This document shows positions 38,677-49,200 of a stretch of DNA of 64,000 bases, piece by piece. A model generated the notes under the pieces. That model worked only from the letters and a program-made list of their open reading frames with translations. It was not told the origin of the DNA and did no database searches. The translations under genes were made by a program, and so were the position numbers. Source of the stretch: Lachnospiraceae bacterium (GTDB lineage Bacteria > Bacillota > Clostridia > Lachnospirales > Lachnospiraceae); assembly GCA_900168235.1 (NCBI GenBank), contig FUZG01000003.1:1-64000 (forward strand), given 5' to 3'. Numbering within the stretch: position 1 is the first letter of the stretch; each line of letters opens with the position of its first letter.

Positions 38677-39333
38677 TCACAGTCCGATCTCTTTCATGAT
38701 CTCGAGACTCTTAAAACGAACATTAAGAAAATGGTGCGTATATTCCCTGACTAATAAGATAAATTCCCTTAAAACCTCATCATTTACCTGAAATGAAAAT
38801 ACTTTTAGAGGCGGTGTTTCCATGATAAAGCTTATCGCATGAACCGTTCCCGGAAGAAGTGTCCTGTTATTCGGAAGTCCGGGAAACTCTCCGTTTATCT
38901 GGATCGCTTTAACCTCAAATGTATGACGGATAAGCCTCTTATCGCTGTTTTCCTTCAAAAGCGCCGTTAAGCCCGCATAGACCAGCTTTAACAGAGCCAT
39001 CCCGTCATCATTTTCCCTGGCATAATATGATGCCACTTCAAGAAAATAGGATCCGAGATAAAATGCCTCCAGATCCATACGTATTCCCTCAAAGTAGTTA
39101 TTTATCTCAGCGTCTCTAAGGTTATAGGCGCTCCGCCCTTCCTTCAGCCTGAAAAGACCAAAGGTAAAGGGCTCCGTCGCCGCCATAAAGCGGTTTCCGG
39201 TCTTCCTCACACCATGGGCAAAAACAGTGATCTTTCCTCTTTCAGATGTGAGGATCGTGAGACGCCTGTCATATTCAGAATAGTCGGCACTTTTCAGGAT
39301 AATGCCGTGAACCTCTGTAAAATCCTGTATCAT
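38677..39333 (-). CDS. recO: DNA repair protein RecO (218 aa)
   Basis: Loads RecA at gaps in the RecFOR pathway. The N-terminal OB fold reads EVHGIILKSADYSEYDRRLTIL-type residues, then GKITVFAHGVRKTGNRF and EPFTFGLFRL; the helical C-terminal half contains YLGSYFLEVASYY and IRHTFEVKAIQINGEFPG. Many relatives carry a four-cysteine zinc site after this point, and here those cysteines are absent. It is slightly shorter than usual (about 240-250). It lies 20 bases after era, a common pairing. Confidence 0.93.
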   Translation of the reverse strand: MIQDFTEVHGIILKSADYSEYDRRLTILTSERGKITVFAHGVRKTGNRFMAATEPFTFGLFRLKEGRSAYNLRDAEINNYFEGIRMDLEAFYLGSYFLEVASYYARENDDGMALLKLVYAGLTALLKENSDKRLIRHTFEVKAIQINGEFPGLPNNRTLLPGTVHAISFIMETPPLKVFSFQVNDEVLREFILLVREYTHHFLNVRFKSLEIMKEIGL

Positions 39334-39353
39334 CTGCCCCTGACCGATATTGC

Positions 39354-40262
39354 TCAGCGATCCTGCAGGTCTTTTGCGCTGTATCCAAATGCTCTCATTT
39401 GTTTCTCATCATCTCTCCAGTCCTTACGAACCTTTACCCAGAGACGGAGTGTCACTCTCTTGTCCAGAAGCTTCTCTGCCTCGAGACGTGCACCTGTGCC
39501 GATCTTTTTCAGCATCTGACCGCTCTTTCCGATGATGATTCCCTTATGAGAATCCTTTTCGCAGTAGATAGTAGCATCGATCATCCAGATCTTCTGCTTT
39601 TCCTTCATGCTGTCGATCTCCACTGCAATACCGTGAGGAACCTCTTCTGAAAGGTTTCTTAACGCCTGCTCACGGATAAGCTCAGCTACGATATTTCTCT
39701 CTGTTTCATCAGTAACAGTGTCTTCATCGTAGAAAGGCTCACCGTAAGGAAGTCTCTGGAACACTGCATGCAGGAGCTCGTCCTTATTAATGCTGTGCTT
39801 TGCGGAAACCGGAATGATCTCCTCAAAGTCCATGAGATCCTTGTATGCCTCTATTACAGGCGGGATCAGCTCATTTTTAACTGTATCGATCTTGTTGATA
39901 ACAAGGATGACCGGTACATTTGCTTTCTGTAAAACTTCCGCAATATGCTTCTCGCCGGCACCGATAAAAGTTTCCGGCTCAACAAGCCACAGAACGCAGT
40001 CAACTTCTGAAATAGTCCTCTCCGCTGCCTTATCCATGTATTCGCCGAGACGGTTCTTCGCCTTGTGGATACCCGGAGTATCGAGGAATACGATCTGACC
40101 TTCATCATTTGTGAAAACAGTCTGCATCCTGCGTCTGGTGGTCTGCGGTTTTCTGGAGGTGATCGCAAGCTTCATTCCGAGAATGTGATTCATGAGTGTG
40201 GATTTACCCACATTCGGTCTGCCAATAATCGTTACAAATCCTGCCCTTTTCTGATTTTCCAT
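39354..40262 (-). CDS. era: GTPase Era (302 aa)
   Basis: Ribosome assembly GTPase acting on 16S rRNA. The G1 motif GRPNVGKST lies at residues 13-21; QIVFLDTPGIHKAKN (G3) and ILVINKIDTVK (G4) follow. The C-terminal KH domain contains ERDSQKGIIIGK-type residues (CEKDSHKGIIIGKSGQMLKK) that bind rRNA. The length is typical. A GC-rich hairpin without a T run (40277-40300) lies in front of it, after the M16 gene. Confidence 0.97.
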   Translation of the reverse strand: MENQKRAGFVTIIGRPNVGKSTLMNHILGMKLAITSRKPQTTRRRMQTVFTNDEGQIVFLDTPGIHKAKNRLGEYMDKAAERTISEVDCVLWLVEPETFIGAGEKHIAEVLQKANVPVILVINKIDTVKNELIPPVIEAYKDLMDFEEIIPVSAKHSINKDELLHAVFQRLPYGEPFYDEDTVTDETERNIVAELIREQALRNLSEEVPHGIAVEIDSMKEKQKIWMIDATIYCEKDSHKGIIIGKSGQMLKKIGTGARLEAEKLLDKRVTLRLWVKVRKDWRDDEKQMRAFGYSAKDLQDR

Positions 40263-40276
40263 TTAATTCCTTTACC

Positions 40277-40300
40277 GGGCGCGTGCTCTATGACGCGCCC
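40277..40300. other. GC-rich hairpin between the M16 protease gene and era
   Basis: GGGCGCGT pairs with ACGCGCCC around an eight-base loop. No T run follows on either strand, so it may be a processing or partial termination element. Confidence 0.5.
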
Positions 40301-40315
40301 TTCTTAAAACATTGT

Positions 40316-43237
40316 TTATGAAAGTGTCTTTGTCACTTTGAAGAGATCTGCGTTTTCTGACACTTTTTCCTCGCCGCCGATACAGCAGATATTTCCTGCA
40401 TCTCTTATAGCTGCGGCAAACGGTGCAAGTGCACGGATCTCCTTTACACCTGTAGATAAAACTTCATCTCTTTCCTTCTGAACTTCTTCAAAAGGAACAT
40501 GACCGAGATATGCAGCCATGCTGCGAACGCCCTGTGCTCTCGGGTTCAGCGGTGTGTCCATATCCGAAATAGCACCGATGACAAATTTTGTCATATCTCT
40601 GTCTGTTGCATCGAATCCTGCAATGTAATCCGCTGCCTTATCGAAAACATCAACAGTTTCCTTGATATGAGGATCACGGTATGAAACCATGTAGCACTCA
40701 CCTGTGCGTCCAAAAGCGCTCATACAGCCATATGCACCGCCTTTTACACGGATATTCTGCCACAGATACTCGTATCCCATCATGACCTTCAGAACCTTTA
40801 AGGATCCTGTGTACTGAAGACCGTAATCTCTGTAGTCAGCAGCCTTTGCAACATACTGAACCTGTGAAGAAGTGCGGAAGCCTTCGTTCTTCTTTTCCGC
40901 TGTAAACTTCCAGACGCCTCTCTCGCTCTTTTCAGCAGAAAGCTTCTCTGAAAAGCCCTCTGTGCTGTTTACAACATCAGCATATGACTCTGCTGATCCT
41001 GTGTAATCCACGAAAAGATTATCGCGTCTCAGAACGAGGTCACGAACCTTTTTCAGCTTATCGATAAGGTCATCAGCCTTTTCATCAAAGTTCTTATCAA
41101 GATCCTGCAGAAGCTCATACTGAGCGATTCCGTTCACCTGCTCGATAAACGCGCTTGAAGGTGAGAAATAGGATGTAGCTCTCATCACTGCTGTAGAGTG
41201 TCCTGATGAAACCATGCGTACTGACATACGGCTCTTCAGCATGGAAAGCACTTCGTGAAGGCGCTTTTTGTCCTCAAGCTTTGTTGTAAGGAGCACTTCA
41301 GGAATGATATCAAAAGCAAACTGAAGCTTTGACTCAAGATATCTGCCCTTAACCTCAAGCATGCTGCGGAACACATTCTTTTCGTGATGATCTGTATATG
41401 CTGCGATAGAGAAATCAATTCCGCCGCTCTGAAGGTTCATCTCATTATTGAGATCAGCATAGCTGTAGTGCTCAGTATCCATCTGACCTAAAAGGTTCTT
41501 CCAGATGCCAAGGTACGGCGCAAGATCCTCCGGTACAGAATCCAGATCAAAGAGGAATGTCAGGTATGACAGACCATTTGTGAAAATATCATGATGCAGG
41601 AACTTGATACCGTTCTTCTCTTCTGCCTTATTTACGAAAGGCTCAGCCTTTTTCTCGATGTCAGAGATAGAAAGAAGCGGGATAGTCTCCAGCTCTTCCT
41701 GTGTGCTGGGCTCATCCTGATAAGCTTTAAGTGCCTTTGTATCCTGAACAAGCTTATCGATCTCATCCTTTGAAAGGCTGTTCTTGTACTCAGCAAGCTT
41801 TGCTGCGACAGCCTCATCCTTCTCAGCAGTAAGACCTCGTACCGGACGCATAACAACAACGGATGAATGAGGGTTATCAAGAAGATACTTACGGATAAGC
41901 TCCTCGAAATATCCTTCCTTTGCAGCCTTTCTCAGGAACTCGAATGTAGCGTTCTCCTCGATATGCATGAAAGGACGATCCTCATCATAAAGCCATGAAT
42001 CAAAGGACTGAAGTCCATACATGAGTCCCTTCGGGAACTGACCGAAATCAGCCTCTCTGTAACGGAACTCAAAATAGTTAATTCCGGCAAGGAGTGCCTT
42101 CTGATCGATACCCTCTTCTGCGTTCTTTGTAAGAACCTCGCGAATGGTATCAAGGAATCTGTCCTTATCTGCAAGATCCGCATTTTTCGCAGTAATAGAG
42201 AAATACGGCTGGTATACGCCATTATCGTATGATCCGTCTATATCCTTACCGATGTGACGGTCAAGGAGAGTCTGTGAAAGCGGAGCTCCCGGAACGTCGA
42301 GCAGCGCATACTCAAGGATCTGGAACGCGAGATAAAGCTTCGGATCGAGATTATCTCCGATAACCGCGTTGTATGAGAGATAAGCATTTCCCTCTATCGG
42401 CTGATCCTCTGTAACAGAGTACTCTTTCTCCACATAAACAGGCTCCTTGAAAGGCTCCTGACGGATAAGACTGCTGTCGATATCCTCGCGGTCATACTCA
42501 GACAAGTACTCCTTATCAAGCCAGAGAAGCTTCTCCGCCATATCACAATTACCGTAAAGGTAAATGTAGGAATTTGACGGATGATAGTACTTCGCGTGCA
42601 TAGCCTTGAAGTTCTCGTATGTAAGGTCCGGGATCACCTCAGGATCTCCGCCAGACTCATTTGCGTACTGTGTGTCAGGATAAAGAGAAACAAGGATCGC
42701 ACGGCTCAGCACGTCATCAGGTGATGAAAATGCGCCCTTCATCTCGTTATAAACAACACCGTTGTAAGTAAGAGGCGCATCCGCGCTCTCTAGTTCATAG
42801 TGCCAGCCTTCCTGCTTGAAGATCTCCTCTCTCGTATAAATATTCGGATGGAGGACTGCGTCCATGTAAACATCCATGAGATTCTGGAAATCCTTGTCAT
42901 TTGTGCTGGCTACCGGATAAACAGTCTTATCCGGATAAGTCATGGCATTAAGGAAAGTATTCAGACTTCCCTTAGCAAGCTCAATGAACGGATCCTTCGC
43001 CGGGAACTTCTTCGATCCGCAGAGAACAGAATGTTCCAGAATATGCGGTGTACCTGTAGAATCAGCCGGCGGTGTACGGAAACCAATGGTAAAAACCTTG
43101 TTCTTATCATCATTCTCGAGGATCATGATACGAGCACCGGTCTTCTTATGAGAAAAACGGTATCCCTTAGAATGAAGATCCGGTATCTCCCTCTCCTCAA
43201 GAAGCTCATACCTCTCCTTCACAGCATCAATATTCAT
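40316..43237 (-). CDS. M16C metallopeptidase, presequence-protease-like (973 aa)
   Basis: A zinc peptidase of the pitrilysin group, usually degrading peptides in the cytoplasm. The inverted zinc motif HILEH (His65, Glu68, His69) lies in GTPHILEHSVLCGSKKFPAK; the distal glutamate region follows (KGSLNTFLNAMTYPDKTVYP). The M16C associated domain is in the middle. Four M16-type domains fit the length of PreP/Cym1-type enzymes. There is no signal peptide. It is a single gene flanked by repeat-rich intergenic DNA. Confidence 0.93.
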   Translation of the reverse strand: MNIDAVKERYELLEEREIPDLHSKGYRFSHKKTGARIMILENDDKNKVFTIGFRTPPADSTGTPHILEHSVLCGSKKFPAKDPFIELAKGSLNTFLNAMTYPDKTVYPVASTNDKDFQNLMDVYMDAVLHPNIYTREEIFKQEGWHYELESADAPLTYNGVVYNEMKGAFSSPDDVLSRAILVSLYPDTQYANESGGDPEVIPDLTYENFKAMHAKYYHPSNSYIYLYGNCDMAEKLLWLDKEYLSEYDREDIDSSLIRQEPFKEPVYVEKEYSVTEDQPIEGNAYLSYNAVIGDNLDPKLYLAFQILEYALLDVPGAPLSQTLLDRHIGKDIDGSYDNGVYQPYFSITAKNADLADKDRFLDTIREVLTKNAEEGIDQKALLAGINYFEFRYREADFGQFPKGLMYGLQSFDSWLYDEDRPFMHIEENATFEFLRKAAKEGYFEELIRKYLLDNPHSSVVVMRPVRGLTAEKDEAVAAKLAEYKNSLSKDEIDKLVQDTKALKAYQDEPSTQEELETIPLLSISDIEKKAEPFVNKAEEKNGIKFLHHDIFTNGLSYLTFLFDLDSVPEDLAPYLGIWKNLLGQMDTEHYSYADLNNEMNLQSGGIDFSIAAYTDHHEKNVFRSMLEVKGRYLESKLQFAFDIIPEVLLTTKLEDKKRLHEVLSMLKSRMSVRMVSSGHSTAVMRATSYFSPSSAFIEQVNGIAQYELLQDLDKNFDEKADDLIDKLKKVRDLVLRRDNLFVDYTGSAESYADVVNSTEGFSEKLSAEKSERGVWKFTAEKKNEGFRTSSQVQYVAKAADYRDYGLQYTGSLKVLKVMMGYEYLWQNIRVKGGAYGCMSAFGRTGECYMVSYRDPHIKETVDVFDKAADYIAGFDATDRDMTKFVIGAISDMDTPLNPRAQGVRSMAAYLGHVPFEEVQKERDEVLSTGVKEIRALAPFAAAIRDAGNICCIGGEEKVSENADLFKVTKTLS

Positions 43238-43481
43238 TTATAAAAAATCCTCCTGTAAGCTAATGATTAATTACAACAAGTTACGCTAGGCTCGACAAAA
43301 CCTCGCCAAGCGAACTTGCGCAGCAAGCGGCAAACAACGACAATGCAAAGCATTGTCGAGTTTCCCCTACCTGCAAAAGCCATAAGCGAAGTATATGGAT
43401 TTATATGCGAGGAAATAATTCGAAGACAAATGCGGGCATTGTCGAGAATTATTGACGAAGCAGATAAATTCATAGACGAGC
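43238..43481. other. Repeat and hairpin-rich intergenic region
   Basis: It carries a family A repeat (43277-43318), a perfect GACAATGC-aaa-GCATTGTC hairpin near 43339-43357, and a long imperfect palindrome near 43415-43455. In the latter, AATAATTC with GACAAATGC pairs with GCATTGTC and GAATTATT. A 68-codon open frame on the minus strand runs through it and looks spurious. Confidence 0.65.
43277..43318. repeat. Intergenic palindromic repeat, family A, copy 5
   Basis: Identical to copy 1 at 6238-6279 over the whole unit (arms CAAGTT-a-CGCT-a-GGC; core TCGACAAAACCTC). Confidence 0.85.
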
Positions 43482-44363
43482 TTACCCTCTAAGGTAAGAT
43501 AACACCTCGTCATACACTGCCACCCCCGTATTATACCCATGTTCATAGAACGATTCCAGCTTATTAAGGTCCGCCTCCGTTCTGCCTACAACCTTCTCCG
43601 TAGGGCGGATGACAAACACTTTACCTTCTCTCTCGAGCCTCTCTAAGATATCGAGCTGGCGGTTATAAACCTTGGGTCTCTTTAATACGGCACGGACAAG
43701 CGCCGGATTATCTTTATAAAGCTTCTTAACGATAGCATCGGTGCCGGACTTCAACTTTTTCCTATATCCCATTTCACGGGTAAGGATAACGATATTTTTC
43801 GTATTGCCCATCATGAGGCTGTGTCCGTAGGGAATAGAATCGGCAAGTCCGCCATCCATGTAATAATCCGCTCCCATCTTTACAGCGGGTGCTGCAAGTG
43901 GCAGAGAACATGATGCTCTGCAGATTTTGAATAATCTCTTTCTGCTCTTATAATCCGAGAGATATTCCGGCTTTCCTGTGGTGAGATTGGTCACGACCAT
44001 CTCGACACGCATGCCGCGCTTCTGATAACTCTCGAAATCAAAGGGGATAAGCTTATTCGGATACTCGTCAAAAAGCTTATCCATATCATAAAGATAATGT
44101 GTCCTGAAAAAATGCTCAAAAGACCATCCGCGCATTTTTTTGTCATGAACGATAAATACGTCCTTGGTTCGCCCGATCTGACCTGATGCATAATCTACGG
44201 CATTGCAGGCTCCGGCCGAAACTCCGACCGTATATGGGAGGTACAGATTTTTTTCCATAAAGTAATCAAGTACTCCCGCTGTAAACACGCCTCGGGAACC
44301 GCCGCCCTCAAGAACCAGTCCTGAACGCGGAAAGCTTTCCCAACTCCTATAATCTTCCTTCAT
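43482..44363 (-). CDS. Patatin-like phospholipase (293 aa)
   Basis: Predicted serine lipid acyl hydrolase with a Ser-Asp dyad. The oxyanion motif GGGSRG is at residues 20-25, the nucleophile Ser49 in GVSAG, and the aspartate in DGGLADSIP near residue 171. The length and C-terminal DUF6363-like part match bacterial RssA/YjjU-type proteins. There is no signal peptide. Its ATG overlaps the stop of the upstream sigma-like gene by four bases, with GGAGG upstream, so the two are coupled. Confidence 0.92.
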   Translation of the reverse strand: MKEDYRSWESFPRSGLVLEGGGSRGVFTAGVLDYFMEKNLYLPYTVGVSAGACNAVDYASGQIGRTKDVFIVHDKKMRGWSFEHFFRTHYLYDMDKLFDEYPNKLIPFDFESYQKRGMRVEMVVTNLTTGKPEYLSDYKSRKRLFKICRASCSLPLAAPAVKMGADYYMDGGLADSIPYGHSLMMGNTKNIVILTREMGYRKKLKSGTDAIVKKLYKDNPALVRAVLKRPKVYNRQLDILERLEREGKVFVIRPTEKVVGRTEADLNKLESFYEHGYNTGVAVYDEVLSYLRG

Positions 44364-45121
44364 TCTGCGATATGTCCTCCTGCCAGACCCTCGATGTGAT
44401 TTCCTGTAAGACGTATCGCTTCGATAACATCTTCCAGAGTGAACTGTTCATTTTCGTCTACCAGTTCCTCCGGTGTCACGTCTCTTCTGAGCTCTGCCGC
44501 AAGTTCCTTTGCAGCTTTTCCGATCTCAGTGATCTTTTCAACAACTTTATCCATGCGGTCGCGCTCTTCGTTGTCACGATTGATGGCAGCGTCCATGGCA
44601 TCCATTACAGTCTTTCCGATGAAACCGTCAACCTCGTCCTCTGAGTCGAGAGTCACAAGAAGGTCAACTGCCATCATGAGGCCTATATTACCTTCACCGA
44701 TAAGATCTTCCAGACGCATACCGTGATAAACATAGAGCTTTGCAATGTCCACGACATCCTCAAGGTACATATTTAAGAGCTTGCTCTTTGCTTCGTCATC
44801 ATTTCCGGCATAAACGCTGTGAATGATCGCTTTCTTCTCTTCCGGTGAATACTTAGGGAGCTCTCTCAACTCTTCCAGATAAAACTTCAGATAGTTTCCG
44901 TTCTCGCTGTCGAGAGGAAGATCTATCTCTTCCTCGCCGTCCCACTCGCCGAATTTTATATTGAGAGTCTCAAAATACTGGCGGGTCAGGGCATCCTGCT
45001 CCTCTGTGAGCTTTAAGGGTCCGAAGAGATTCTGATACTCTTCCTCTGCGAGATAGTTGTGACCTTCGTGTGCGAGACGCACTGCCCGGTCAAGTGTTGC
45101 TTTATATTCTGTAACATTCAT
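44360..45121 (-). CDS. Degenerate sigma-70-like protein lacking region 4 (253 aa)
   Basis: The middle aligns with sigma-70 region 1.2-2.2: NYLKFYLEELRELPKYSPEE, then RLEDLIGEGNIGLMMAVDLL. Next comes a region 3-like stretch, ELRRDVTPEELVDENEQFTL. The aromatic promoter-melting segment expected after region 2.2 (YATWWIRQ type) is missing, and no region 4 helix-turn-helix follows; the protein is complete at 253 residues. It may bind core polymerase or have lost that role. It overlaps the patatin gene by four bases. Confidence 0.75.
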   Translation of the reverse strand: MNVTEYKATLDRAVRLAHEGHNYLAEEEYQNLFGPLKLTEEQDALTRQYFETLNIKFGEWDGEEEIDLPLDSENGNYLKFYLEELRELPKYSPEEKKAIIHSVYAGNDDEAKSKLLNMYLEDVVDIAKLYVYHGMRLEDLIGEGNIGLMMAVDLLVTLDSEDEVDGFIGKTVMDAMDAAINRDNEERDRMDKVVEKITEIGKAAKELAAELRRDVTPEELVDENEQFTLEDVIEAIRLTGNHIEGLAGGHIAE

Positions 45122-45177
45122 TAAAAAATTCTCCTAAAAACTACGATGTAAGAGTCAAAATTTTTCCCTTACTAATG

Positions 45178-46083
45178 TCATTTTACTGACTGCACATGTT
45201 CATGTGTGTAGAGATGCTCTGAGCAATACTCATAATTTCCGTTACACTTACTGCAATAACGGAACTCCAGCTCAGGATTTGTGACATCTGTTCTTCCGCA
45301 GACAGCGCAGGTGTGCTTAGCTAAATTGAGCTCGCGGTTTATCATCGCATCACGTCCTGCATATACAGGTGTCCAGCCCTTGCTCTTTGCCTTATTCATC
45401 TCTTTCCTGAATTTTCTTCTCCTGTTTCTCTCTTTTGGATTAATAGAGATCGAAGATTTTGTTGAGAAATAGAATAACAGGAAATTCAGAAGTGAAACAA
45501 CGATTATTCCTCTGCCATACCATTTACTGAAATAAAAGTCTACTACGATCAATCCTGCATCCAGGAAAGCAAGCCATTTTATAGGTATCGGGAACAGGAA
45601 ATAAACCCTTATCACCATATCAGGATAGCTCGCTGCGAAAGCAAGGATGAGCGTCAGGCTGACGTAATAAGTGGATACCTCATACGAAATGAGCTCACCC
45701 ATATGTGACGGCTGATATCCAAGGTAGAGACCTATACCATAAATGATAAAAGCACCAACTACAGTGAAAAGAAATCCTGAGAGCATGTAGAGGTTAAATC
45801 TGAAATCTCCCCAGGTCCTTTCAAGCGACGTACCGACCCAGTAATAGAAAAACAATGTAATGATGATCAGGGGTCCTAATGTAAAGGGAGGCACTAGTAT
45901 CCAGCTGAATATGCGCCATACCTGTCCCTGAAGGATGAGATACGGATCAAAACTGACATTATTCGCAACACCCATCATTTGAAGCACATAACCTGCCACA
46001 TAGGTCAGGATCACAAATTTTGTCAGTTCCGGAATGGCGTATTCGCCGTATTTTCTCTCAAGTTTATAAAGCCAGTTATTCAA
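45178..46083 (-). CDS. Rhomboid-like membrane protein with C-terminal zinc ribbon (301 aa)
   Basis: About six membrane helices at residues 22-215 show rhomboid-like features: QGQVWRIFSWILVPP, then a helix ending WVGTSLERTWGDFRFNLY. The catalytic GxSG motif and the later histidine are not found, so it is probably an inactive relative. The basic linker KERNRRRKFRKEMNKAKSKG is followed by a Cys-rich end (CAVCGRTD, YCSKCNGNYEYC, SEHLYTHEH) that should bind zinc. It starts with TTG, with AGGAG seven bases upstream. It lies upstream of the sigma-like gene on the same strand. Confidence 0.78.
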   Translation of the reverse strand: MNNWLYKLERKYGEYAIPELTKFVILTYVAGYVLQMMGVANNVSFDPYLILQGQVWRIFSWILVPPFTLGPLIIITLFFYYWVGTSLERTWGDFRFNLYMLSGFLFTVVGAFIIYGIGLYLGYQPSHMGELISYEVSTYYVSLTLILAFAASYPDMVIRVYFLFPIPIKWLAFLDAGLIVVDFYFSKWYGRGIIVVSLLNFLLFYFSTKSSISINPKERNRRRKFRKEMNKAKSKGWTPVYAGRDAMINRELNLAKHTCAVCGRTDVTNPELEFRYCSKCNGNYEYCSEHLYTHEHVQSVK

Positions 46084-46202
46084 AATATCACTCCTGTTCT
46101 TCCATATTTTTGTCTATCGGACAGCATAGCACACAACACACGTGTTTGCCACACTTCACGCAAACATTCCAAAAATCCCTACATATTTAATTTCAATATC
46201 AT

Positions 46203-46231
46203 TTGCTAAATTATTGGTCTCGCAGTATACT
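46203..46231 (+). promoter_or_regulatory. Promoter of the 1420-aa activator gene
   Basis: TTGCTA (46203-46208) and TATACT (46226-46231) are separated by 17 bases, a standard sigma-A arrangement about 57 bases before the gene. Confidence 0.6.
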
Positions 46232-46288
46232 ATATCACGTTGCGTACAATTAAAAAATTAAGAGTTTTGAAAGGATTTACTTATCTAT

Positions 46289-49200
46289 ATGAGATATTCA
46301 TTGGGAATTGACATCGGGTCTACTACCGTTAAGGTGGCTCTTCTCGACGAAAATAAAAAGCTTGTTTACTCCGATTACCGCCGTCACTTTGCGGACATCA
46401 AGGAGACTCTCCGGGACCTTCTCGAAGATGCCTTTAAGGAAACAGGCGACGTAGAGATCGCTCCTGTCATAACCGGTTCAGGCGGACTTGCTCTTGCAAA
46501 TACCGTAAAAGTACCCTTTGTTCAGGAAGTTATCGCTGTTGCAACTGCACTCAAGGAGCAGGCACCTAAGACAGATGTTGCCATCGAGCTTGGCGGAGAA
46601 GATGCCAAGATCATCTATTTTGAAGGCGGCAATGTCGAAGAGCGAATGAACGGTGCATGTGCCGGCGGTACAGGTGCATTTATCGATCAGATGGCATCTC
46701 TCCTCCAGACAGATGCTCCCGGATTAAATGAATATGCAAAGGATTATCAGTCTCTCTATACTATCGCTGCCCGCTGCGGTGTTTTTGCAAAAACAGACAT
46801 CCAGCCCCTTATCAACGACGGCGCACGTAAAGAGGACCTTGCCGCATCTATTTTCCAGGCAGTTGTAAACCAGACTATTTCAGGTCTTGCCTGCGGAAAG
46901 CCGATCCGCGGTCATGTTGCGTTCCTCGGTGGACCGCTTCATTTCCTTACTGAACTCAAGGCAGCATTTATCCGTACCTTGAAGCTTGACGACGAGCATG
47001 CTATCACACCGGAAAACTCCCACCTCTTTGCAGCGATGGGCTCTGCCCTTAACCACGAAGAGGAGACACGACTTCTCTCCGCTCTCATCGATCAGCTTCG
47101 CGGTGATATAAAGATTCAGTTTGAAGTTCCGCGTATGGAGCCTCTTTTTAAGGATAAAGATGAATTTATGGCTTTTGAGCAGCGCCACGCTCAGGCGCAG
47201 GTTGCTACAAAGGACCTCTCATCCTACCGCGGAAATGCATACCTCGGTATCGATGCAGGTTCCACGACCACAAAGACTGCTCTCATAAGCGAAGACGGAA
47301 GACTTCTCTACTCCTTCTATTCAAGCAATAACGGATCTCCGTTAAAGACTGCTATCCGCTCTATCAAGGAGATCTACGACCTGAAGCCGAAGGATGTCCG
47401 TATCGTAGGCGCTTGTTCCACAGGTTACGGTGAAGCCCTCATGAAGTCTGCTTTCCAGCTTGACGAAGGTGAAGTAGAAACAGTTGCGCACTACTATGCT
47501 GCTGCTTTCTTCAATCCCGAAGTTGACTGTATCCTTGACATCGGCGGTCAGGATATGAAGTGCATAAAGATAAAAAACAACTCCGTTGATTCTGTTCAGC
47601 TTAACGAAGCATGTTCCTCAGGATGCGGTTCCTTTATCGAGACCTTTGCAAAATCCCTTAATTACTCTGTTGAGGACTTTGCCAAGGAAGCGCTTTTTGC
47701 AGAGCACCCCATCGACCTTGGTACACGATGCACTGTATTCATGAACTCAAGAGTAAAGCAGGCGCAGAAGGAAGGCGCTCCTGTTGCTGATATTTCTGCA
47801 GGTCTTGCTTATTCTGTCATCAAAAATGCACTCTTTAAGGTTATCAAGGTAAGCGATGCCAGCGAGCTCGGACGCCACATCGTTGTACAGGGCGGAACTT
47901 TCTACAATAACGCAGTTCTCCGTGCCCTTGAAAAGATCGCAGGATGTGAGGCTGTAAGACCTGACATCGCAGGTATCATGGGTGCTTTCGGTGCTGCCCT
48001 CATCGCCCGTGAGCGTCACGAGGCAGGAACTGATTCCACCATGCTCTCCATTGACGAGATCAATGCTCTGGAATACACAACTTCCATGGCTAAGTGTCAG
48101 GGATGTAATAACCACTGCCGTCTCACTGTAAACCACTTCACAGGCGGACGTACATTTATTTCCGGAAACCGCTGTGAAAGAGGCGCAGGAAAGGCAAGAA
48201 CTCATACTGATGTTCCGAACCTTTTTGACTATAAATACCACAGGATCTTTGATTACGAGCCCCTCCCTGCAGATATGGCACCGAGAGGAATCATCGGAAT
48301 CCCCAGAGTCCTGAATATGTACGAGAATTATCCGTTCTGGTTCACATTCTTTACAGAGCTCGGATACAGGGTCGTTCTCTCACCCCGTTCAAGCCACGAC
48401 ATCTACTCACTTGGTATCGAATCTATCCCGAGTGAGTCAGAGTGCTACCCGGCAAAGCTTGCCCACGGTCACGTTACATGGCTTATCAGAAACGGCATAA
48501 AGAGGATCTTCTACCCCTGCGTATTCTATGAGCGTAAGGAGTTCCCGGATGCGGGCAACCACTACAACTGCCCGATCGTTACTTCCTATCCGGAGAACAT
48601 TAAGAACAACGTGGAAGAGATCACAGACGGAGATATCGAATTTATCAATCCATTTATGTCATTCGAGTCTCCTGAGACCATCTATCCGAGAATGATCGAG
48701 GCGTTCCCTGAGATCAGCCCTTCCGACATCGTTTCCGCTGTCAGAAAGGCCTGGAGCGAGCTTGCTGAGGAGAGACGCGATGTACAGCGCCGTGGTGAGG
48801 AAACTCTCCGCTACATGAAGGAACACAACATGCACGGTATCGTCCTTGCAGGACGTCCTTATCACTGTGATCCGGAGATCAATCACGGTATTCCGGAACT
48901 TATCACACAGTATAACGTTGCTGTTCTTACGGAGGATTCCGTCTCTCACCTTCAGGATGTGGACCGCGAGCTCCGTGTAATGGACCAGTGGATGTACCAC
49001 TCCAGACTGTACGCTGCTGCACAGTTCGTAAAGACCCGTGAAGATCTGGACCTGATCCAGCTCAACTCCTTTGGATGCGGTCTCGACGCTGTTACAACAG
49101 ATCAGGTAAATGAGATCCTCTCCGACTCCGGAAAGATCTACACCTGCCTGAAGATCGACGAAGTAAATAACCTTGGTGCTGCACGTATCCGTGTCCGCTC

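Noticed and set aside
43267-43473. 68-codon open frame on the minus strand
   Set aside because: It runs through repeat and hairpin DNA, with no ribosome site and no recognisable protein.
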